From the NCBI RefSeq assembly GCF_004803895.1, contig NZ_CP021978.1, positions 62,001-126,000 of the forward strand: a stretch of DNA of 64,000 bases. Direction: 5' to 3'. The notes under the pieces were generated by a model that did no database searches, was not told the origin of the DNA, and was given only the letters and a program-made list of their open reading frames with translations. The position numbers and the translations under genes are program-made. Positions within the stretch are counted from its first letter, which is position 1, and the number at the start of each line of letters is the position of its first letter. The DNA is from Streptomyces hawaiiensis. Lineage in GTDB: Bacteria; Actinomycetota; Actinomycetes; Streptomycetales; Streptomycetaceae. Shown here one piece after another: positions 52,537 through 60,866 of the stretch.

Positions 52537-53376
52537 TCAGGGGGTGAGCTGCTGGTGCCCTATGACGGAGAGCAGTCCGAGTTTGCTGTGGCTCTCCGTG
52601 CCGGGGCGAGTGGTCAGCACCACCAGGGTCTGGGCGCGGTTCTCGGTGAACAGGACCTGGGCGTCGACGTCGATGCGGCCGAGTTCGGGATGGAGGACGG
52701 TCTTGCAGTCGTCGTAGCGTTGGGCGACCTCCTGAAGTTCCCACATGCGGACGAACTCCGGGCTGTGTTCCTGGAGTTCGGCGAGGATCCGGGCGGCCCG
52801 CGGGGTGTCGCTGCCGGCTGTCAGCGCGGCCCGCAGGCGCGCTGCCTGGGCACGCCCGTGGCGTTCGTGGGTCTCCCCGGGAACCATCAGACGTTCGGCC
52901 GGGTCCATGAACCAGCGGTAGTAGCCGCTGCGGGCCAGACCGGTGTGGCGCATCTGGTCGCCGAGCAGCGCGACGGCCAGCGGGTTCATCGCGAGGGTGT
53001 CGAACAGGTCGGTCTGCACCAGGGCCGGGGAGTCGTCCAGGCGGTCCAGGACCCGCATCAGCGGCGGGCTGACATGTTCGGAGCGATGGAAGCGGGCCGG
53101 GGCGTTGTGGCCGATGAGGACGAAGAGATGGTCGCGCTCGTCCAGGGTCAGCCGCAGCGCCCTGGCGAGAGCCGTGGTGATCTGGACGGAGGGCTGCGGA
53201 GCACGCTGCTGTTCCAGCCGTGCGTAGTAGTCGGTAGACATGCCGGCGAGCTGCGCGACCTCCTCGCGACGCAGCCCCTGGGTACGCCTGCGCGGCCCCT
53301 CGACCAGCCCGACGTCGCGGGGCCGCAGCGTCTCACGCCGGTGGCGCAGGAAATCCGCCAGTTCCTTCTTGTCCAT
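52537..53376 (-). CDS. XRE/MmyB-type transcriptional regulator
   Basis: The N-terminus is a Cro/C1-type helix-turn-helix (ELADFLRHRRETLRPRDVGL; TQGLRREEVAQLAGMSTDYY, ARLEQQRAP) and the rest is the PAS-like MmyB ligand domain (YRWFMDPAERLMVPGETHER; HPELGRIDVDAQVLFTEN). From ATG 53376, with GGGGG upstream, it has 279 residues; the longer ORF to 53466 is less likely. In Streptomyces these regulators usually control an adjacent SDR gene, which lies 135 bp upstream here in the same direction. Confidence 0.87.
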   Translation of the reverse strand: MDKKELADFLRHRRETLRPRDVGLVEGPRRRTQGLRREEVAQLAGMSTDYYARLEQQRAPQPSVQITTALARALRLTLDERDHLFVLIGHNAPARFHRSEHVSPPLMRVLDRLDDSPALVQTDLFDTLAMNPLAVALLGDQMRHTGLARSGYYRWFMDPAERLMVPGETHERHGRAQAARLRAALTAGSDTPRAARILAELQEHSPEFVRMWELQEVAQRYDDCKTVLHPELGRIDVDAQVLFTENRAQTLVVLTTRPGTESHSKLGLLSVIGHQQLTP

Positions 53377-53413
53377 GCCCCCATCCTCACCGCATCCCGC
53401 CCGGCTATCCAGA

Positions 53414-53429
53414 GACCGCCGATCCATGG
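53414..53429 (-). promoter_or_regulatory. Candidate XRE operator, copy upstream of the regulator gene
   Basis: The 16-mer GACCGCCGATCCATGG lies 38 bp upstream of the XRE start. Its exact reverse complement is at 54353-54368, upstream of the SDR gene. Both contain the dyad centre ATCCATGG and are next to a TGGCTGAGC block. Confidence 0.5.
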
Positions 53430-53510
53430 CTGAGCACTCCTCTCCCACCCGCGCGAAGCCGCTCATACGGCCGACGCCGAGAGCGCTCGCAGCGAGGCGA
53501 CCCGATGGTG

Positions 53511-54260
53511 TCAGCTGCTGCTGATCATGGCGAGGACGTCGCCGTAGGAGCCGGTGGCCACCGCGTCGCGGATGAACCTGGCACGCTCGACGACAATCTC
53601 CTTCGCGTCGGGCTTCTCGCGCAGCAGGTCGAGAGCCTCGGTGAGGAAGTCGTTCAACGGCATGGCGTGGTCGTTGTCCTCCTGGCCCAGCAGGGTCGTG
53701 CGCACGCCCGGCGGGGCCACCTCGATCACCTGGACGCCGGCGTCAGCACCGGCGAGCTGGATGCGCAGGCTCTCGGAGAAGGAGTGCAGCGCGGCCTTGG
53801 TCGCGCTGTAGGCCGGGGTGCTCGGGTACGGTACGAACGCCAGCGCGGAGGTGACGTTCATAACGACCGCGTCGTCCTTGCCCACCAGCAGCGGCAGGAA
53901 GGCGTACGTCATCCGGATCGTGCCGAGCAGATTGACCGTGACGTGATCCTCGGCGACCGGGAGTCCGGCCGGGTCGAGGAGGTCCTCCCGCAGCATGATG
54001 CCGGCGTTGTTGACCAGGACGTTCAGCCCCGAGTGGCTCGCCGCCACGGTCTCACGGGCCCGGGCGATCGAGTCGGGGTCCGCGACATCGAGGACGAGCG
54101 CGTCGACGCCCGGGTGCTCGGCCGTGATCTCGTCGAGGAGTTCCTTGCGCCGGCCGGCGACGATCACCTTGTTGCCGGCCTCGTGCAGACGCAGGGCCAG
54201 ACCGAGGCCGATGCCCGAGGTTCCGCCGGTGATCAGGATCGTGTTGCCGGTCATCTTCAT
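53511..54260 (-). CDS. Short-chain dehydrogenase/reductase
   Basis: The 249-residue protein has the SDR cofactor motif TGGTSGIGLGL, the NNAG motif (LNVLVNNAGIML), the catalytic Ser/Tyr/Lys set (NVTSAL; PAYSATKAALHSF) and the post-catalytic PPGVRT. It resembles DltE/YciK-like reductases often found beside MmyB-type regulators. ATG 54260 has GAAGGAG upstream. The substrate is unknown; the shared 16-mer upstream suggests control by the XRE regulator. Confidence 0.88.
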   Translation of the reverse strand: MKMTGNTILITGGTSGIGLGLALRLHEAGNKVIVAGRRKELLDEITAEHPGVDALVLDVADPDSIARARETVAASHSGLNVLVNNAGIMLREDLLDPAGLPVAEDHVTVNLLGTIRMTYAFLPLLVGKDDAVVMNVTSALAFVPYPSTPAYSATKAALHSFSESLRIQLAGADAGVQVIEVAPPGVRTTLLGQEDNDHAMPLNDFLTEALDLLREKPDAKEIVVERARFIRDAVATGSYGDVLAMISSS

Positions 54261-55009
54261 GGAGGTCTTGCTCCTTCGGTACGGCGGGCCGGTGAGCGCC
54301 CGCAGCCTCGACCGTAGGGGCGCCCGCGCAGGGGCGGGAGAGGAAGGTTCATCCATGGATCGGCGGTCCCTGGCTGAGCCGTAGAAGACGCCACAGCCGC
54401 TCAGCGCCAGACCGGGCGCCGCGAGCCGCCCGTAGGAGACCCCGGGGGCAAGGATCACGGTCTGGGCGGACCGCAGCATCCGCGCGGACCCGGTCGGCTC
54501 CAGCGTCCGCGAGCTTCCGCAGCAGCACTGCTCGCCCGACGACGGGACTCCGGCGAGAGCCCCAAGGCCCGCGAGGCGTGTCGATGCGTGGCGCCTCGCG
54601 CGAGCTCCTCAATGCCGCCGCAGTCGAGGGACGGCTTCCGAGCGGGTACAGGCGAGATGACAGCCGGCACAAGCCGGGCCCCGGACGCGACGCCCCCGGT
54701 GGCCGTCCGGCCGATGAGCACCGGGCCCAGGCACTTCGTCGACAATCACAGGGAAGGACCGTTCGAGACGATCGGCGTCGGCTGACGAGGCGAGGGCGGT
54801 GACTGAACCGGCCAGCGCCTCCATGGTGGCTGTCAGCTGAAAGACCGCGTTGCCTGCCGCGGGCTTCGAGCTGGATGGTCATCGAGTAGGAGACGCTGGG
54901 CGTGTTACCGGCAAGGGTCCTCATCTGTCCTGGTGCACAGCGGCCTGGAGGGTGCCACCGGTGGGTGACGTACATGCCGTCGAGGGGTGACCGCAATCGA
55001 CGGGCACGG
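54261..55009. other. Stretch with decayed coding sequence
   Basis: Apart from the operator copy, this 750-bp region holds only short minus-strand blocks in changing frames (AVFQLTATMEALAGSVTALA, RLERSFPVIVDEV, then LVPAVISPVPARKPSLDCGG). They look like a decayed gene of unknown family. No intact gene is supported. Confidence 0.35.
54353..54368 (+). promoter_or_regulatory. Candidate XRE operator, copy upstream of the SDR gene
   Basis: CCATGGATCGGCGGTC, the exact reverse complement of the site at 53414-53429, lies 93 bp upstream of the SDR start. Confidence 0.5.
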
Positions 55010-56344
55010 CTACGTGTCGGCGCCGACCTTGGCGGTGTCCAACTCGCCCTGCGGCGTAGTGGTGCGGGGGTGCAGGACCTTGCGGGCCTGTTCGGTGTCG
55101 AAGTCCTTCTCCCACTTGCCGATCACGATCGTGGCGACGGCGTTGCCGAGGACGTTGATGAAGACGCGGCCCTCGTTGAGGATGCGGTCGATGCCGACGA
55201 TCAGGGAGAGGGCGGCGAGCGGGATGTGGCCGACCGCGGTGACGGTGCTGGCGAGGACGATGAACGCGCCGCCCGCGATCCCGGCGGTGCCCTTGCTGGT
55301 GAGCATCATGACACCGACCATGATCAGCTGCTGCTGCCAGGACAGGTCGATGCCCATGGCCTGGGCCAGGAAGAGGGAGGCCATCGTGAGGTAGACCGCG
55401 GAGCCGTCCAGGTTGAAGGAGAACCCGGAGGGGATGACGATGCCGACCACGGGCCGTCCGACGCCGAGGATCTCCAGTTTGCGTACCAGCTGGGGCAGGA
55501 CGGCCTCGCTGGAACAGGTGCTGAGGGCGACGAGCAGTTCGGCCTTGAGGAAGCGGATGAGGCCGAACAGGCTCAGGCGGCAGGCGCGCATGATGGCGCC
55601 GAGGATGACCAGGACGTAGACGATGCAGGTCGCGGTGAACAGGATGATGAGGTAGCCGAGCTGTTTGAGGCTCTCGGCGCCGTAGGTGGCGACCACGGTG
55701 GCCAGGGCGCCGAAGGTGCCCAGGGGCGCGAGCCGCATCACCCAGCCCACGATGCGGAAGACGACGTCCGACAGTGCCTTGATGCCGCGGGTCAGCGGTG
55801 CCCCTTCTTCGCCGGCCATGTTCAGGGCCACGCCGAAGACGATCGAGACCATCAGCGCGGACAGGATCGCGTCCCCGGTGATCGCGCCCAGCAGGGAGGC
55901 GGGGATGAGGGAGGAGACGAAGCCGGTGAAGGTTGCGTGCTCGGTGGCGGTCTTGGGCACGTCGTCGGCGTTGAGTGACGAGGGGTCGACGTGCAGGCCG
56001 GAGCCGGGCTGAAAGATGTTGGCGACGACCAGCCCGATCAGCATGGACGCCAGGGACAGCACCAGGAAGTAGCCGATCGCCTTCACACCGATCCGGCCCG
56101 CCCTGCGCAGGTTGTCCATGGAGGCGATGCCGGTGGTGACCACGCAGAAGACGACCGGGATCACGATCATCTTGACCAGCGCGATGAACCAGTCGTTGAG
56201 CGGCTTCAGGTCCTCACCCAGCCCGGGCGCGAGGATGCCGACGGCGATGCCGAGGACGGCGGCCAGGACGACCTGGAACCACAGCTCACGTATGAGACGG
56301 CTCAGCCGTGACCGCTGCGGGCGGCCGGCGGTGGTGCTTGTCAT
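55010..56344 (-). CDS. dctA: C4-dicarboxylate:cation symporter, DctA-like
   Basis: The 444-residue membrane protein belongs to the dicarboxylate/amino-acid:cation symporter family: eight transmembrane helices plus two re-entrant hairpins. Characteristic segments are ALVKMIVIPVVFCVVTTGIA, the serine-rich hairpin LVALSTCSSEAVLPQLVRKL, and GFSFNLDGSAVYLTMASLFL with the NLDG motif. It imports succinate, malate or similar acids with protons or sodium. The gene follows tarD after 163 bp in the same direction, so uptake of tartrate or of C4 acids is a reasonable job. ATG 56344 begins MTSTTAGRPQRSRLSR, a basic cytoplasmic N-terminus. Confidence 0.88.
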   Translation of the reverse strand: MTSTTAGRPQRSRLSRLIRELWFQVVLAAVLGIAVGILAPGLGEDLKPLNDWFIALVKMIVIPVVFCVVTTGIASMDNLRRAGRIGVKAIGYFLVLSLASMLIGLVVANIFQPGSGLHVDPSSLNADDVPKTATEHATFTGFVSSLIPASLLGAITGDAILSALMVSIVFGVALNMAGEEGAPLTRGIKALSDVVFRIVGWVMRLAPLGTFGALATVVATYGAESLKQLGYLIILFTATCIVYVLVILGAIMRACRLSLFGLIRFLKAELLVALSTCSSEAVLPQLVRKLEILGVGRPVVGIVIPSGFSFNLDGSAVYLTMASLFLAQAMGIDLSWQQQLIMVGVMMLTSKGTAGIAGGAFIVLASTVTAVGHIPLAALSLIVGIDRILNEGRVFINVLGNAVATIVIGKWEKDFDTEQARKVLHPRTTTPQGELDTAKVGADT

Positions 56345-56507
56345 CGTTGGTGCTCCCTTGCACGACGATCGTGTGTAGCCCTGTCCCGGGGGGGCGGGGG
56401 GCGCGACGCGGCTCGCGCGCCCCCGATCTCGTGTGTGGCGCCCGTATCCGGCGGCGCCGGCCGACGGCGCCCGCCCTGTGGCGGGCGCGTCCGCGGTGGG
56501 GTGGCGG

Positions 56508-57674
56508 TCAGCTGTGCAGGGCGCGCAGCACCTTGTAGAAGGCGGCCTTGCTCTCGAAGCCGATGCCGGGGGTGTCGGTCAGGCCGACGCGGCTCTTCTC
56601 GACGACGGCGTCGTCGGCGAAGCCGCCGGTGGGCTGGAACTCGCCCGGGTAGGACTCGTTGCCGCCGAGCTTGAGGGCGGCGGCGATGTGCAGGGAGAAC
56701 TGGTGCCCGCCGTGCGGGATGCAGCGCCTCGATGACCAGCCGTGCTGACGGAGCATGTCCTGGATGCGCAGGTACTCCACCAGACCGTAGGAGAGCGCGG
56801 GGTCGACCTGGATGGTGTCGCGGTCGGGGCGCAGGCCGCCGTAGCGGATCAGGTTGCGGGCGTCCTGGAGGGAGAAGAGGTTCTCGCCCGTGGCGATGGA
56901 GCCGGTGTAGTGCTCGGCGACGGTGGCGTTGAGGTGGTAGTCGAGCGGGTCGCCGATCTCCTCGTACCAGAACAGCCCGTAGGGCTCGATGGCCCGCCCG
57001 TACTCCAGGGCCGTGTTGAGGTCGAAGCGGCCGTTGACGTCGACGGCCAGCCGGGAGCCGTCGCCGTCCAGGACGTCGATGACGGCCTCGATACGGCGCA
57101 GGTCCTCCGCCAGGTCGGCGCCGCCGATCTTCATCTTGACGACGTCGTAGCCCAGGTCGAGGAAGCCGCGCATCTCGTCCTGAAGGTCGGTGAGGGTCTT
57201 GCCTGGGGCGTAGTAGCCGCCGGCGGCGTAGACGAAGACGGTGTCGTCGGGCTGCCCGTCGCCGTGGCGCTCGGACAGATACCGGTACAGCGGCTTGCCC
57301 TCGATCTTGGAGGCCAGGTCGAACAGGGCCATGTCCACCACGCCGACCGCGACCGAGCGCTCGCCGTGCCCGCCGGGCTTCTCGTTGTTCATCATCACGT
57401 CCCACGCCTTGGCGTGGTCCAGGCCGCCCTGTTCGTCGAGCAGGCTGCCGGGCTCGGCCTCGAGGAGGCGGGGCAGGACCCGGCGGCGCAGGATCTCTCC
57501 GGCGCTGTAGCGGCCGTTGGAGTTGAAGCCGTAGCCCACCACGGGCTTGCCGTCCCGGATGACGTCGCTCTCGATCGCCACGATCGAACAGTCCATGGAG
57601 CTGAAGTCGATCCAGGCGTTGCGGATCGAGGAGCTGATCGGCACGACGCCCTCATAGACGTTGGTGATCTTCAC
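56508..57674 (-). CDS. tarD: D-tartrate dehydratase (enolase superfamily, TarD-like)
   Basis: TarD removes water from D-tartrate to give oxaloacetate. The 388-residue protein matches the known enzyme closely as I recall it: PISSSIRNAWIDFSSM, VGYGFNSNGRYSAGEI, NEKPGGHGERSVAVG, YVYAAGGYY-like FVYAAGGYYAPGK, the Lys pair VVKMKIGG, metal ligands in VDVNGRF, WYEEIGDP and ATGENLF, and the catalytic histidine in CIPHGGHQFSLH. GTG 57674 has GAAAGGTT upstream; the extension to 57707 would overlap the operator. The divergent GntR gene is its likely regulator and dctA its transporter. Confidence 0.9.
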   Translation of the reverse strand: MKITNVYEGVVPISSSIRNAWIDFSSMDCSIVAIESDVIRDGKPVVGYGFNSNGRYSAGEILRRRVLPRLLEAEPGSLLDEQGGLDHAKAWDVMMNNEKPGGHGERSVAVGVVDMALFDLASKIEGKPLYRYLSERHGDGQPDDTVFVYAAGGYYAPGKTLTDLQDEMRGFLDLGYDVVKMKIGGADLAEDLRRIEAVIDVLDGDGSRLAVDVNGRFDLNTALEYGRAIEPYGLFWYEEIGDPLDYHLNATVAEHYTGSIATGENLFSLQDARNLIRYGGLRPDRDTIQVDPALSYGLVEYLRIQDMLRQHGWSSRRCIPHGGHQFSLHIAAALKLGGNESYPGEFQPTGGFADDAVVEKSRVGLTDTPGIGFESKAAFYKVLRALHS

Positions 57675-57691
57675 TGCGGAACCTTTCTCAT

Positions 57692-57703
57692 ATCTTATAA
57701 GAT
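57692..57703. promoter_or_regulatory. Palindromic GntR operator candidate
   Basis: ATCTTATAAGAT is a perfect 12-bp palindrome in an AT-rich island, 17 bp upstream of the tarD start and between the divergent tarD and gntR genes. Dyads of this size are typical for FCD-type GntR regulators. Confidence 0.65.
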
Positions 57704-57783
57704 GCAACTCCTGTTAGACTGAGCTGGTCCGCTGCGGGATGTCAAGGGGTGGGGAACCTCCGGAAGGGAACGGTCAGGGGGCT

Positions 57784-58467
57784 ATGGCAGGACAGAACCT
57801 GTTCTTCAGCAAGAGCGACCTCGCCTACGCAGAACTCCGCGATCGGATCCTCTTCGGGACCCTTCCTGCCGGGTCACGGCTCGCCCAGTACGACCTCGCC
57901 GAGTCCCTCAACATGAGCATTACGCCCCTGCGCGAGGCCATCCGGCGTCTCAGCAGCGAGGGACTCGTCACCGTCGACACCCACCGCGACGTCCGGGTCT
58001 CCGTCATGAACTCGAACGAGGCCCGCCAGCTCTTCGAGGTCCGCCTGTCCCTGGACCCCACCGCCGCCGAACTTGCCGCCCAGCGACGCACCGACGACGA
58101 CATCGCCACGATGCAGGCCGCCGTCGACAAGCTCCTCCCCGTCACCCGCCAATGGGGGGAGGAGGCACTCACGGCCCACCGCGCCTTCCACCAGGCGCTG
58201 TACCGGGCCTCCCACAACGACGTACTCATCCGTCTCCTGGACGACCTGTGGGACAAGTCCGACCGTTACCGGCGCCTCGGCCTCGAACTCCCGCCCGGCG
58301 ACGAACCCCGCACCCGGGACCTACAGGAACACCACCAACTTGTCTCCCTCATCGTGGACGGCCGCGCCGCCGAAGCCGCCCAGCTGATGCGAGGCCACAT
58401 CACCCACAGCCTCACCGCCACCGCCATCAGCGCCCTTGAAGACCGTGAGGGCATTCGCGTGACGTGA
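57784..58467 (+). CDS. GntR/FCD-family regulator of the tartrate genes
   Basis: The protein has an N-terminal winged helix (YAELRDRILFGTLPAGSRLA; AESLNMSITPLREAIRRLSS) and a C-terminal FCD domain whose metal-binding acids and histidines are visible (RLSLDPTAAELAAQ; AHRAFHQALYRASHN; LQEHHQLVSLI; RGHITHSL). FCD regulators usually bind a carboxylic acid, fitting D-tartrate. ATG 57784 gives 227 residues; ATG 57739 in the same frame is possible but would place more of the N-terminus in low-complexity sequence. Confidence 0.87.
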   Translation: MAGQNLFFSKSDLAYAELRDRILFGTLPAGSRLAQYDLAESLNMSITPLREAIRRLSSEGLVTVDTHRDVRVSVMNSNEARQLFEVRLSLDPTAAELAAQRRTDDDIATMQAAVDKLLPVTRQWGEEALTAHRAFHQALYRASHNDVLIRLLDDLWDKSDRYRRLGLELPPGDEPRTRDLQEHHQLVSLIVDGRAAEAAQLMRGHITHSLTATAISALEDREGIRVT

Positions 58468-58654
58468 CGCGCGGCGACCGGCCCCGTCGTGATGCATGGA
58501 GGGAGGACCGGGTGCGCCCGGCGTCACCCGGTGAAGTCACCGTCCCTCGACCTCCTCACGCATGGCGATGCGACCGGGGGGCGTTGTCACGTTGTTGGAT
58601 GTGCGCGGGCCTGATGGCGTGCCAGGGCGTGGTCGGCTCGAGTGTCAGCCTGGG

Positions 58655-59050
58655 TCAGGCCGTTGCGGCCGTGCCGACGACTCCGGTGACGTGATCCCAG
58701 ATGGCGAAGCGGATGGTCAATTCGGCTCGGCAGTCGGGGGCGGTGAGCAGGTGGCGGTGGGGTCGGCAGTGAGGGTGAGATGCCGCTGAACGCGGACAGG
58801 AACCGCTGTGCTCCGCCCACGGAGCGGAAGCCTTTCATCGCCCGTTCGCGTTGCCTGGTGGGTTGGTGGCTGTTCTTCCCGGTTGTTGAGGTACTCGACT
58901 GACGGTGCTCGACGCAGGGCATGACACCTCGCGGTGGGCCGTGCCGTAGGAGCGGAGCTTGTCGGTGACGACCACCCGCGGCACCGCGCGCGTCTTCTTC
59001 ATCAGGCGCCGCCACTGGTCGTGTCCCTTCTCGTGGTGTAGCCGATCATC
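58655..59050 (-). pseudogene. IS6-family transposase, C-terminal remnant
   Basis: Blocks in shifting frames read RAVPRVVVTDKLRSYGTAHR, then NSHQPTRQRERAMKGFRSVG, GAQRFLSAFSGISP and IRFAIWDHVTGVVGTA to the stop at 58655-58657. This is the second half of an IS6 transposase; TDKLRSYG holds a catalytic Asp and NSHQPTRQRE the Glu. A GTTGTCACGTTGTTGG sequence at 58583-58598 may be the element end; a related GTCACGTTG occurs at ~34380. Confidence 0.7.
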
Positions 59051-59104
59051 CGGCGGTGGTGTTGGGTAGCGCGGGGGCGCTTTCGGGCGCTCGGCAGGGT
59101 AGAG

Positions 59105-59242
59105 CTGGTCCATGCTTCCCTCGGGCAGGTAGCGGCGGGGGAAGGCGATCCATTCGTCGCGCAGTTCGAAGAGCACGGCGGTGACCAGCCGCAGGAGCGC
59201 GTCGTCGTTGGGGAAGTCCTGGACGACGTCGGTGCGGCGCAC
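59105..59242 (-). pseudogene. IS256-family transposase, C-terminal remnant
   Basis: The last ~45 codons of an IS256-type transposase are readable: RRTDVVQDFPNDDALLRLVT, AVLFELRDEWIAFPRRYLPE, GSMDQLYP. It is joined directly to the IS6 remnant. Confidence 0.65.
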
Positions 59243-59348
59243 TCCCTAACCGGTGTGGCGGTGCTCGGCGAACTCCTCGCAGGTCAAGCCTGGCTTGTGG
59301 GCGGTCGCAAGGGCGATGGCACGGTCACGGCGGCTTGCGCCGCCGTAC

Positions 59349-59750
59349 TCACTCCGGAAGGACGGCGGTGACGCGGATCTCGACGCGCATCCTGGGGTCA
59401 CCCAGGGCCGGGACTCCGATGCACGTCCAGATCGGCGCCTGGTCGGGCATGTAGTGCCGGAACCTCTCGACCATCACCTCGAGGGCTTCCCCATCCATGG
59501 GGAGGTGGTAGGAGTTCACGTGGATCACGTGCTCCCATGTCGCGCCGGTCAGGGCGAGGGTCCGTTCGACGTTCTCGAAGGCGCGGACGATCTCGTCCGC
59601 GATGGCCTCGGGGTACTCGTCGTCGTCGTTCCAGCCGCCCTGCCCCGCGATCTCCACGCGGTTGTCGATCTTCACGGCCTGCGTGTAGTGGTGGAGCGCC
59701 AGCTTCTTCTCCCCGTAGCCGGGCGTGACAAAGAACTCGGGCTTGCTCAC
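59349..59750 (-). CDS. RidA-family (YjgF/YER057c/UK114) protein
   Basis: The 133-residue protein has the RidA pattern: HHYTQAVKIDNRVEIAGQGG, the helix IVRAFENVERTLALTGATWE, and a late arginine block (PRMRVEIRVTAVLPE) where the substrate carboxylate is usually bound. RidA enzymes hydrolyse reactive enamines and imines; some relatives have other small-molecule roles. GTG 59750 has AGGAG 7 bp upstream. It stands alone, next to IS debris on one side. Confidence 0.85.
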   Translation of the reverse strand: MSKPEFFVTPGYGEKKLALHHYTQAVKIDNRVEIAGQGGWNDDDEYPEAIADEIVRAFENVERTLALTGATWEHVIHVNSYHLPMDGEALEVMVERFRHYMPDQAPIWTCIGVPALGDPRMRVEIRVTAVLPE

Positions 59751-59946
59751 GGTGTTGCTCCTGTTCTTATGTGGGCGCGCGGGTCGTCCACCTCAGCGCA
59801 CGGGTTTCGTGACGGAAATGTAGTCGCCAGCAGCTGCCGGGGACCGGCATTCCCGGCACGGAGGAACCGGCGTTACCAGCACAGGTCGGCCAGGTGTTGG
59901 AGCATCGCGTAGTCCTCGTCGATCTTCACCGGGTCGTTGGTGGTGA

Positions 59947-60462
59947 TCAGCGTGGTGGACGTGGAGAGGATGATCCGCTCGATCCGCCCTGCATGGGCCG
60001 CTGCTCCAGGTGCTCGAGAACGCGGTTCGCGACGCGGGTGAGCACCTCGAGTTCCTCTGGGGTCAGGGAGTCGATGAACAGACGGCGCACAGTTTCGACA
60101 TGGCTGGGCGCGGCCGCCTCGATCATCGCCCGCCCCTCGGGAGTGATGACCCCGAACGCCCCGCGTCCATCCTCAGGACACCACTCACGAACGACCAGCC
60201 TCCGCTTCACCATGCGGGAAACCTGGTGCGACATCCGGCTCTTCTCCCAGCCCACACTCGCGGCCAGATCCGCGGAACGCATACGGCCACCGGGTGCGTC
60301 CGCGAGGTGGACGAGCACCGCGTAGTCGGCGACGGACAGGTGGGAGTCCGACTGCAAGTGGCGAGAGACTCGGCCGCCGAGTCTCTCCTGCGCCCGAATG
60401 AAGCTACGCCAGGCGTTCTGCTCGGCCGGAGTCAGCCATCGCGATGGCTCGTTCATGCGCAT
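59947..60462 (-). CDS. MarR-family regulator, first of two paralogues
   Basis: The protein has the MarR winged helix (MRSADLAASVGWEKSRMSHQ, VSRMVKRRLVVREW, CPEDGRGAFGVITPEGR). It is plainly paralogous to the regulator at 62958 (shared GWEKSRMSH / EWEKSRMSH and ECPEDGRGAF blocks). ATG 60462 or 60456 are the candidate starts; no strong ribosome site is seen. Next upstream on the same strand is the GNAT gene, 35 bp away, so the two may be co-transcribed. MarR proteins respond to oxidants or phenolics, fitting the redox genes around it. Confidence 0.88.
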   Translation of the reverse strand: MRMNEPSRWLTPAEQNAWRSFIRAQERLGGRVSRHLQSDSHLSVADYAVLVHLADAPGGRMRSADLAASVGWEKSRMSHQVSRMVKRRLVVREWCPEDGRGAFGVITPEGRAMIEAAAPSHVETVRRLFIDSLTPEELEVLTRVANRVLEHLEQRPMQGGSSGSSSPRPPR

Positions 60463-60497
60463 GAGGTAGCTGTTGGTTGATCTGCCATCTCTTCGCG

Positions 60498-60836
60498 TCA
60501 ACCGAGCTCCCCCTCCAGCCACCGCAGTGCGTCAGGCGTCACCGGGTCGGCGATGTCGACGAATTCGTCATGCCGCTTGAGGAACGTGGCCACGTAGGGG
60601 CAGACCGGCACGATCCGCATCCCGGACTGACGGACATCGGCGAGAGCCTGCTGAATCAGCTGCACGGCCAGGCCCTGACCCGCGAAGGTGTCGTCGATCT
60701 CCGTGTGGAAGAAGACACGTTGCGCACCGCGGTCGCGGTAGGCCGTCAGACCGGCGCGTCGGCCGTCGACCAGGATTTGATACCGGTGCTCGGCGTCCAC
60801 GCGCTCGACGATCGCAGCGGTTGAGGACTGGTTCAC
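60498..60836 (-). CDS. NATD1-like GNAT N-acetyltransferase
   Basis: The 112-residue protein is a short GNAT: YQILVDGRRAGLTAYRDRGA, VFFHTEIDDTFAGQGLAVQL, and the C-terminal RIVPVCPYVATFLKRHDEF, the VCPY block being typical of the YidJ/NATD1 subgroup. The acceptor is unknown. GTG 60836 has GAAAGGA upstream. It lies 30 bp downstream of the pirin gene and probably belongs to the same transcript. Confidence 0.85.
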   Translation of the reverse strand: MNQSSTAAIVERVDAEHRYQILVDGRRAGLTAYRDRGAQRVFFHTEIDDTFAGQGLAVQLIQQALADVRQSGMRIVPVCPYVATFLKRHDEFVDIADPVTPDALRWLEGELG

Positions 60837-60866
60837 ATGGTGTCCTTTCGTACGGGGTCAAGGAGG

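Noticed and set aside
54902..55978. Plus-strand acidic frame opposite dctA, rich in Asp/Glu/Gly/His
   Set aside because: Antisense to a well-supported membrane transporter; composition is the mirror of hydrophobic codons.
59870..59946. Short minus-strand reading frame ending in QHLADLCW
   Set aside because: It has no start codon of its own outside the MarR gene and no known family.
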